This document shows, in pieces, positions 8,246 through 13,687 of a DNA stretch of 16,170 nt. Origin of the DNA: JAKPQD01 sp029572965 (GTDB lineage: Bacteria; Bacteroidota; Bacteroidia; Bacteroidales; DTGW01); the NCBI GenBank assembly GCA_035374585.1, contig DAOSPF010000068.1:1-16170 (forward strand). Direction: 5' to 3'. The notes beneath the pieces were generated by a model. The model worked only from the letters and a program-made list of their open reading frames with translations, was not told the origin of the DNA and ran no database searches. Numbering within the stretch: position 1 is the first letter of the stretch; each line of letters starts with the position of its first letter. Position numbers and translations under genes: made by a program.

Positions 8246-10225
8246 CTAACTCTTCTCAAACTGGGCTATGTTTTTTGCCTTTTTTTCAGAGTCAAGTACC
8301 TTGAATATAGAGTTGTGGCTCTTATACTCAGGAACTATTTGCTTCATCATCGATACTATTTGCATATTATCTGATGACTCGGCCAGTTGAATTAATTTGT
8401 TTATACGTAATGACACCGTTTCAAAATCATATTGCTGTACCTTCGCAATCATAATTTTGGGGTGATATGTGGGAATGGTATTTTCTTCTTTAGCAAGAAG
8501 CTCTTCATAAAGTTTTTCTCCTGGACGTAAGCCGGTATATTTAATTTCAATATCCTTGCCTGGGACTAACCCCGCTAAACGGATCATATTTTTGGCTAAA
8601 TCAGATATTTTTACAGACTTGCCCATGTCAAAGATAAATATCTCTCCTCCCTTACCCATGACGCTTGCCTCAAGTACCAACTGGCATGCTTCTGGAATCG
8701 TCATAAAGAAACGGCATACTTCAGGATCTGTAACCGTTACTGGCCCACCATTTTCAATTTGTTTTTTAAACAATGGGATAACCGAACCATTTGAACCCAA
8801 CACATTGCCAAACCTGGTAGTAATAAAACTGGTACCTCCAAATTCATTCAACGACTGAACATAAATTTCAGCAATCCGTTTTGAAGCTCCCATGACATTT
8901 GTAGGGTTGACCGCCTTATCTGTAGAAATCATAACAAAACGGGGTACTTTATACTTTACTGCAAAGTCTGCCAGCAACTTTGTCCCATATACATTGTTCT
9001 TTATCGCTTCCGAAGGATGCCGCTCCATCATTGGCACATGCTTATATGCCGCAGCATGATAGATGACATCAATTTTATGGGTCTCAAATATTTGTTTAAG
9101 CTTTGTAGGGTTGGCAATATCTGCCAATATAATCTCTGCCTTGAAATTGTTGTTTGTACTGTCCAGCTCAAGTTCAATATTATGCAAAGGTGTTTCTCCC
9201 TGATCGAGAAGAATAATTTTATACGGGTTGAAGTTTGCTATTTGCCTTACTATCTCACTCCCTATTGATCCTGCAGCCCCGGTAACCATAATGGTTTTAT
9301 TTTCAAGCTGGCGACGAATCTCTTTGGTATCAAGATTGATAGGGTCCCTTTCCAACAAATCCTCAATCTTGATGTTCTTAATTTGTTTTACATTCACCTC
9401 GCCGTTTACCCAACTATTGACATTTGAAACTGACATAACTTTAACGTTATGCTTAAGACATTTTTCAACAATATGATTTTTTAAGGCTGGCGAAATTTGA
9501 TTTTTTGCTATTATAATGGTCTTTACGTTATACCTTCTTATTATAGTTTCTATCCTTTTATAATTATAAATATCAATGCCGTCAAGCATTCTCTTGGGAA
9601 TCTCTTTTTCTGTGTCTATAAATGCAACAAATTTATAATTAGTCTCCGGGTCCATATCAAAAGCCCTTTTTACAGACAATGCCAGTTCATCTACCCCAAC
9701 CATAATGGCAGGAACTGCAACTCCATTGTTTGCTTTTAGTTCGTTAAGAAATATTTTGGCTATCATACGGATCATAACCATAGAATATGCAGCAATAAAA
9801 AAGTCAATTAATAAAACTGACAAGGGTACAATGAAATCTTGTATTATAAAATACCCTATGGTGTTTAATACCAAAACTGCTATGCTGGAAAATAAAACAA
9901 CTGTGAATATTTTAAATAAATCTCTTATTGAAGAATGCCTGATTACATTAACATGCGTCCGGCTTAGATAAAAAATTATAGATTTTATAAGGATTATAGA
10001 AATTATTGTAATTTGAAAAATACCAGATTTCTCAGAGGGTATTTGAAAATTGAACCTTAAAGCATAAGCTGCAACAATAGAAAATAAATTGATGCCTAAA
10101 TCTATTTGAAAGATTATCCAGGATGGTACAAAATTGTTCGAAACCTGGTTTTTAAAAGCTTGTATTGATTTTGAAAAAAAATTTCTCACCTGAAACTGAT
10201 TGAATTTTTGCTTAAATTTACTCAA
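8246..10225 (-). CDS. Membrane nucleotide-sugar 4,6-dehydratase, CapD/WbpM/PglF family
   Basis: Inner-membrane enzyme predicted to convert UDP-GlcNAc to its 4-keto-6-deoxy derivative for surface glycans. Four N-terminal membrane helices lie at about 36-58, 70-88, 104-128 and 132-158. A CoA-binding-like Rossmann region follows (about 165-275), then the short-chain dehydrogenase domain with NAD-binding TGAAGSIGSE (315-324), AAAYKHVPMME (391-401), the Thr435-Asp436-Lys437 catalytic set and Met445-x3-Lys449 in place of the usual Tyr-x3-Lys. GLRPGEKLYEE (566-576) is also typical. Full length from the TTG at 10225 is 659 residues. A TAA abuts that TTG in frame, so no upstream ATG exists; the GTG at codon 13 is the alternative. 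It lies 27 bp after ribE, away from other glycan genes. The substrate is inferred from the family. Confidence 0.92.
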   Translation of the reverse strand: MSKFKQKFNQFQVRNFFSKSIQAFKNQVSNNFVPSWIIFQIDLGINLFSIVAAYALRFNFQIPSEKSGIFQITIISIILIKSIIFYLSRTHVNVIRHSSIRDLFKIFTVVLFSSIAVLVLNTIGYFIIQDFIVPLSVLLIDFFIAAYSMVMIRMIAKIFLNELKANNGVAVPAIMVGVDELALSVKRAFDMDPETNYKFVAFIDTEKEIPKRMLDGIDIYNYKRIETIIRRYNVKTIIIAKNQISPALKNHIVEKCLKHNVKVMSVSNVNSWVNGEVNVKQIKNIKIEDLLERDPINLDTKEIRRQLENKTIMVTGAAGSIGSEIVRQIANFNPYKIILLDQGETPLHNIELELDSTNNNFKAEIILADIANPTKLKQIFETHKIDVIYHAAAYKHVPMMERHPSEAIKNNVYGTKLLADFAVKYKVPRFVMISTDKAVNPTNVMGASKRIAEIYVQSLNEFGGTSFITTRFGNVLGSNGSVIPLFKKQIENGGPVTVTDPEVCRFFMTIPEACQLVLEASVMGKGGEIFIFDMGKSVKISDLAKNMIRLAGLVPGKDIEIKYTGLRPGEKLYEELLAKEENTIPTYHPKIMIAKVQQYDFETVSLRINKLIQLAESSDNMQIVSMMKQIVPEYKSHNSIFKVLDSEKKAKNIAQFEKS

Positions 10226-10252
10226 TTATTGACAATAAAACAAAAACAATTG

Positions 10253-10849
10253 TCATATTACTTGTTGCCTTTTCAGCAACTCTGCAATGTACTTCCCAAT
10301 AATATCAAACTCTAAATTAACGATAGAGCCCTTAGTTATTGTATGAAAGTTTGTATGTTCATAAGTATAAGGTATAATTGCCACCTGAAAGCTGCCCGAT
10401 TTTGAGTTTACAACAGTTAAACTCACCCCATTGACAGAAATACTACCCTTCTCGACAGTAACATTGCCTTTGGCCGTATCATACTTAAAAGTAAAATACC
10501 AGCTTCCTCCACTCTCAACAACTTCAACACATTCGGCAGTCTGGTCAACATGCCCCTGAACAATATGCCCGTCAATCCGGCCATTCATTAACATGCTTCG
10601 TTCAAGGTTTACTTTGTCACCAAGCTTCAGCAGCCCCAAATTTGACTTCAACAGTGTTTCTTTAATGGCAGTGACCGTATATTCGTTATCCCTGATGTCA
10701 ACAACCGTTAAGCATACCCCATTATGAGCCACACTTTGGTCAATTTTCAATTCTTTGGTAAAACTGCATGAAAGAGTAATGTGCAAGTTTTCATTCTCCG
10801 TTTTCAATCTCGTTACCTTCGCTGCTTCTTCTACAATCCCTGAAAACAT
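10253..10849 (-). CDS. ribE: Riboflavin synthase alpha subunit
   Basis: Dismutates two molecules of 6,7-dimethyl-8-ribityllumazine to riboflavin and the pyrimidine substrate of lumazine synthase, the last step of vitamin B2 synthesis. The 198 residues form two homologous barrels. The first starts with MFSGIVEE and contains AHNGVCLTVV (41-50). The second follows GRIDGHIVQGHVD (90-102) and contains SISVNGVSLTVV (136-147) and YTYEHTNF (161-168). A C-terminal helix ends the protein. The start is the ATG at 10849, preceded at 7 nt by AAGGAT, one of few Shine-Dalgarno-like sites in the window. A -7 element lies at 10888-10895. I saw no FMN riboswitch in the short leader. It is the first gene of a likely ribE-capD-nifU unit. 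Confidence 0.96.
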   Translation of the reverse strand: MFSGIVEEAAKVTRLKTENENLHITLSCSFTKELKIDQSVAHNGVCLTVVDIRDNEYTVTAIKETLLKSNLGLLKLGDKVNLERSMLMNGRIDGHIVQGHVDQTAECVEVVESGGSWYFTFKYDTAKGNVTVEKGSISVNGVSLTVVNSKSGSFQVAIIPYTYEHTNFHTITKGSIVNLEFDIIGKYIAELLKRQQVI

Positions 10850-10887
10850 AGCGGTTATCCTTGAGGTTAGGTATTATTTTAGTGCTA

Positions 10888-10895
10888 CAAAAGTA
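10888..10895 (-). promoter_or_regulatory. Predicted -7 element (TACTTTTG) for ribE
   Basis: Exact match, on the minus strand, to the Bacteroidota consensus TAnnTTTG, 38 bp upstream of the ribE ATG. No clear -33 TTTG was found. It lies about 14 bp from the plus-strand -7 element of pgk, so the two divergent promoters overlap. Confidence 0.5.
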
Positions 10896-10909
10896 ATAAA
10901 TACTTTTTA

Positions 10910-10917
10910 TATCTTTG
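10910..10917 (+). promoter_or_regulatory. Predicted -7 element (TATCTTTG) for pgk
   Basis: Exact TAnnTTTG match 27 bp upstream of the pgk ATG at 10945. It covers the in-frame TTG at 10915, which makes that TTG an unlikely start. The expected -33 region falls over the divergent ribE -7 element. Confidence 0.55.
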
Positions 10918-10944
10918 CATATTCATTTAAAATACTCAATTATT

Positions 10945-12207
10945 ATGCAAACTATTGAAAAATACAATTTTAAAGGTAAAAGAGCCATTATCAGGGTTGA
11001 CTTTAATGTCCCTCTCAACAAACAAACATTTGAAGTAACTGATGACACCCGTATCCGCGGAGCTCTTCCTACAATTAAAAAAGTTCTGGCTGATGGAGGT
11101 TCTGCCATTTTAATGTCTCATCTTGGACGTCCGGATGGAAAACCCCAGGAAAAATTTTCTTTAAAACATATTATTCCGGCAGTAAATAAAGTCCTTGGCG
11201 TAGAAGTAAAATTTGCCGGCGACTGTATGGGAGAAACTGCTAAGCAAATGACAGCATCTATCAAACCAGGAGAAGTTGTTTTGTTAGAAAATCTCCGTTT
11301 TTACGAAGAAGAAGAAGGTAAACCATACCATTTAGGCGAAAATCCTACAGAAGAAGAAAAAAAAGCCGGAAAAGCAAAAGTTAAAGAAAGCCAAAAAGCT
11401 TTTGTAAAACAACTGGCAAGTTATGCAGATTGTTATGTAAATGATGCATTTGGCACTGCTCACCGTGCCCACGCTTCAACAGCCCTTATTGCTGAATATT
11501 TCAAAAACGACAGTATGTTTGGGTTCCTAATTGAAGCCGAACTTAAAGCAATGGACAAAGTGTTGAATGAAGCTCAACGTCCTTTTACAGCTATTATGGG
11601 TGGGGCAAAAGTGTCTGACAAAATCCTTATTATTGAAAACCTGCTTAACCGTGTTGACAACCTGATTATTGGTGGCGGGATGACTTATACTTTCATTAAA
11701 GCCCAAGGGGGTAAAATTGGTAATTCAATATGTGAAGCAGACAAACTTGAGCTTGCCCTTGAAATATTAAATAAAGCTAAGGCTAAAGGCGTAAAAGTAT
11801 ATATACCGGTAGATGCTGTTAATGCCGACGCTTTTGATGCCAATGCTAATACTTGCATTTCTAAAACAAATGAAACCCCTGACGGATGGATGGGGCTTGA
11901 CATTGCAGACGAAACTATCAAACAATTCAGCAGTGTTATTGAAAATTCAAAAACTATTTTATGGAATGGCCCAATGGGAGTTTTTGAAATGGAAAAATTT
12001 GCCAAGGGAACCTCTTCAATAGCACAAGCTATTGCTAATGCAACAGCTAAAGGCGCCTTCAGCCTAATCGGCGGTGGCGACTCTGTGGCTGCTATCAATA
12101 AAAACAAACTAGCAGATAAAGTAAGTTACGTTTCAACCGGCGGTGGTGCTATGCTCGAATATATGGAAGGCAAAGAACTCCCTGGGATAAAGGCTATCAG
12201 AGGATAA
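10945..12207 (+). CDS. pgk: Phosphoglycerate kinase
   Basis: Glycolytic/gluconeogenic enzyme that moves a phosphate between 1,3-bisphosphoglycerate and ADP in the cytoplasm. It has 420 residues from the ATG at 10945. Substrate-binding motifs are RVDFNVP (17-23), the SHLGRP loop (58-63) and ENLRF (115-119). Nucleotide-domain motifs are GGAKVSDK (219-226), NGPMGVFE (341-348), GGGDSVAA (376-383) and STGGGAMLEY (397-406). A Glu/Lys-rich insert (about 121-150) after ENLRFYE makes it longer than the E. coli enzyme; I recall this insert as common in Bacteroidota. An in-frame TTG ten codons upstream is rejected because it lies inside the promoter element. It is monocistronic: its own promoter precedes it and a strong terminator follows 7 bp after the stop. 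Confidence 0.97.
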   Translation: MQTIEKYNFKGKRAIIRVDFNVPLNKQTFEVTDDTRIRGALPTIKKVLADGGSAILMSHLGRPDGKPQEKFSLKHIIPAVNKVLGVEVKFAGDCMGETAKQMTASIKPGEVVLLENLRFYEEEEGKPYHLGENPTEEEKKAGKAKVKESQKAFVKQLASYADCYVNDAFGTAHRAHASTALIAEYFKNDSMFGFLIEAELKAMDKVLNEAQRPFTAIMGGAKVSDKILIIENLLNRVDNLIIGGGMTYTFIKAQGGKIGNSICEADKLELALEILNKAKAKGVKVYIPVDAVNADAFDANANTCISKTNETPDGWMGLDIADETIKQFSSVIENSKTILWNGPMGVFEMEKFAKGTSSIAQAIANATAKGAFSLIGGGDSVAAINKNKLADKVSYVSTGGGAMLEYMEGKELPGIKAIRG

Positions 12208-12214
12208 AAATGAC

Positions 12215-12243
12215 AAAGCCCCGCAAAACGGGGCTTTATTTTT
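12215..12243. terminator. Strong intrinsic terminator between pgk and tRNA-Gln, probably bidirectional
   Basis: AAAGCCCCG (12215-12223) and CGGGGCTTT (12229-12237) form a perfect 9-bp stem with a CAAAA loop, followed on the plus strand by ATTTTT. It begins 7 bp after the pgk stop and ends within 2 bp of the tRNA-Gln 3' end. On the minus strand the same hairpin is followed by TTTGTCATTTTT, so it can also stop the convergent tRNA transcript. Confidence 0.9.
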
Positions 12244-12244
12244 G

Positions 12245-12315
12245 TTGTCCTGCTAGGACTCGAACCCAGACAAGCAGAACCAGAATCTGCGGTGCTACCA
12301 TTACACAACAGGACA
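12245..12315 (-). tRNA. tRNA-Gln (anticodon CTG)
   Basis: A 71-nt cloverleaf on the minus strand. The acceptor TGTCCTG pairs with CAGGACA over 7 bp, including the U1-A72 pair typical of tRNA-Gln, and the discriminator is A. The D-arm is GTG/CAC around AATGGTAG. The anticodon stem GCAGA/TCTGC encloses the loop TTCTGGT, with anticodon CTG reading CAG. The T-arm is CTGGG/CCTAG with one G-T pair and a TTCGAGT loop. The 3' CCA is not encoded. It is convergent with pgk, sharing the terminator between them. Confidence 0.95.
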
Positions 12316-12327
12316 GCTTTTCTGCTG

Positions 12328-12335
12328 CAAAAATA
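12328..12335 (-). promoter_or_regulatory. Predicted -7 element (TATTTTTG) for tRNA-Gln
   Basis: Exact TAnnTTTG on the minus strand, 12 bp upstream of the tRNA 5' end, giving a short leader as expected for a tRNA gene. The upstream DNA is very AT-rich, so a chance match is possible. Confidence 0.5.
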
Positions 12336-12587
12336 ATACAATATTTTTTAAACAGCTTTTATTATTTTAATTTTTCCACTAAATCTGTCTTATAATAATT
12401 GTAGGGACCAGAGTTGCCGTTTTTATTGAACTTTATCTCGTCTCAAGATCCCCAGAAAACATTCTCGCAAAACTACAGCGGGCTTTACAAAAAACTCTGA
12501 AGCCCCTGCGGTTAAGTCTTTATCTCCAATACAACTAATTTACCCAAAGAATTTACAAATTGGCATAAGGCTTATAACAATAAATAC

Positions 12588-12595
12588 TATTTTTG
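12588..12595 (+). promoter_or_regulatory. Predicted -7 element (TATTTTTG) for wbpB
   Basis: Exact TAnnTTTG match 33 bp upstream of the wbpB ATG. A TTGG (12560-12563) lies further upstream, at more than the usual -33 spacing, so only the -7 part is supported. Confidence 0.5.
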
Positions 12596-12628
12596 TGGCG
12601 TTTTAAAGCTGACCAATAACAACCGCAG

Positions 12629-13579
12629 ATGAAAAAATTTGCCCTCATAGGTGCAGCAGGTTATATCGCCCCTCGTCACCTTAAAGCCATCAAAGATACA
12701 GGCAACATGCTTGTTGCAGCCCTTGACAAAAGTGACAGCGTAGGTATTTTAGATAGTTTTTTCCCTGATACAGATTTTTTCACCGAATTTGAGCGCTTTG
12801 ACAGGCATATCGAAAAACTGCGCAGAAATGGCCAAGGAGTTGATTATATCAGCATTTGCACTCCAAACTATCTGCACGATGCCCACATTAGGTTTGCCCT
12901 TCGTAACCATGCCGATGCTATTTGTGAAAAACCCCTTGTGCTTAACCCATGGAATGTTGAAGCATTAAAAGAAATTGAGAAAGAGAGCGGTAGAAAGATA
13001 AATACCATTCTTCAACTTCGTTTGCACCCTGTTATCATGGAATTAAAAAAAGTAGTTGAAAGTAACAAAGAAAATAAAATACACGACATTGACCTGACTT
13101 ATATCACTGCAAGAGGAAATTGGTACTTTTCCAGCTGGAAAGCTGTACAGGAAAAATCAGGCGGCATAGCCACCAACATCGGAATCCATTTTTTCGATAT
13201 GCTGACCTGGATTTTTGGAAATGTAGAAAAAAATATCGTTCACATACATGGGCCACGCACAGCTGCAGGTTTTTTAAGGTTAAAAAAAGCCAATGTAAGG
13301 TGGTTTATGAGTATTGATGCCAATACTTTGCCAGAAACAGTTGTAAAACAAGGGAAAAGAACTTATCGCTCGATATTGATAAACAACAAAGAACTTGAGT
13401 TCAGCGAAGGCTTTACTGAACTTCATACACAATCATATAAAGAAATATTGGAAGGGAAAGGGTTTAGTATTGAAGACGTCCGCCCAAGCATTGAAATTGT
13501 TCATAATATTAGAAATTGTAAACCTGTCGGATTAAGCGGAGAATATCACCCATTTGTATCTACCAGTCAAAGCATATAA
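12629..13579 (+). CDS. wbpB: UDP-N-acetyl-2-amino-2-deoxyglucuronate (C3) dehydrogenase, WbpB/WlbA type
   Basis: Gfo/Idh/MocA-family oxidoreductase predicted to oxidise C3 of UDP-GlcNAcA with NAD, an early step toward UDP-2,3-diacetamido-2,3-dideoxy uronic acids (the ManNAc3NAcA route) in O-antigen or capsule. The 316 residues match the length I recall for Pseudomonas WbpB. The Rossmann start GAAGYIAPRHLKAIKDTGN (8-26) is nearly diagnostic for WbpB/WlbA. Other motifs are ICTPNYLH (76-83), the catalytic-lysine motif EKP (100-102, Lys101), LTYITARGNWY (156-166) and NIGIHFFD (183-190) with His187 and Asp190. The start is the ATG at 12629, with no Shine-Dalgarno. In known pathways it acts with WbpA (6-dehydrogenase), WbpE (aminotransferase) and WbpD (acetyltransferase), none of which is in this window. 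It is followed after 108 bp by the polysaccharide export gene. Confidence 0.92.
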   Translation: MKKFALIGAAGYIAPRHLKAIKDTGNMLVAALDKSDSVGILDSFFPDTDFFTEFERFDRHIEKLRRNGQGVDYISICTPNYLHDAHIRFALRNHADAICEKPLVLNPWNVEALKEIEKESGRKINTILQLRLHPVIMELKKVVESNKENKIHDIDLTYITARGNWYFSSWKAVQEKSGGIATNIGIHFFDMLTWIFGNVEKNIVHIHGPRTAAGFLRLKKANVRWFMSIDANTLPETVVKQGKRTYRSILINNKELEFSEGFTELHTQSYKEILEGKGFSIEDVRPSIEIVHNIRNCKPVGLSGEYHPFVSTSQSI

Positions 13580-13597
13580 GTGTATAAACAACATTTT

Positions 13598-13615
13598 ATT
13601 GTTAAAAACAATTTT
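13598..13615 (+). terminator. Weak AT-rich hairpin after wbpB
   Basis: ATTGTT (13598-13603) and AACAAT (13607-13612) form a 6-bp stem with an AAA loop, running into TTTT (13612-13615) about 20 bp after the wbpB stop. There are no G-C pairs beyond one per arm, so termination would be inefficient. A T8 run lies further on at 13627-13634. The next gene has its own promoter element, so partial read-through is likely. Confidence 0.3.
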
Positions 13616-13652
13616 GCCTATTAGACTTTTTTTTACATATCTTAAAATTATT

Positions 13653-13660
13653 TACTTTTG
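13653..13660 (+). promoter_or_regulatory. Predicted -7 element (TACTTTTG) for the export gene
   Basis: Exact TAnnTTTG match 27 bp upstream of the ATG at 13688, the same spacing as for pgk. The in-frame TTG at 13658 is part of this element, which argues against translation starting there. Confidence 0.55.
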
Positions 13661-13687
13661 CCCACTAAATTAAAATTTAATATAAGA

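Larger units (their letters stand above)
12316..12628. other. Non-coding spacer between tRNA-Gln and wbpB
   Basis: A 313-bp stretch without a credible ORF. It holds the tRNA-Gln -7 element (12328-12335) at one end and the wbpB -7 element (12588-12595) at the other. Between them, around 12400-12540, the DNA is less AT-rich. It contains an imperfect hairpin: CAG, a bulged C, then GGGCTT (12476-12485) pairs with AAGCCCCTG (12500-12508) around a 14-nt loop. No T-tract follows on either strand, so it is not a typical terminator. I recognise no known RNA family or gene remnant here. Confidence 0.6.

Noticed and set aside
10850..10944. FMN riboswitch upstream of ribE
   Set aside because: The predicted ribE leader is only about 30 nt, too short for the aptamer, and no conserved FMN-aptamer segments were found.
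10915..10947. Upstream TTG start for pgk adding ten residues
   Set aside because: The TTG lies inside the TATCTTTG promoter element, and the ATG at 10945 gives the conserved Pgk N-terminus.
11685..12107. 140-codon open frame on the minus strand inside pgk
   Set aside because: It is a shadow of pgk in the opposite strand, shows no recognisable family and has no independent promoter or context.
12245..12628. tRNA-Gln as the integration site of a genomic island carrying the polysaccharide genes
   Set aside because: The tRNA 3' end, the usual integration site, faces pgk and not the polysaccharide side. No integrase, no repeated tRNA 3' fragment and no other mobility gene is visible.
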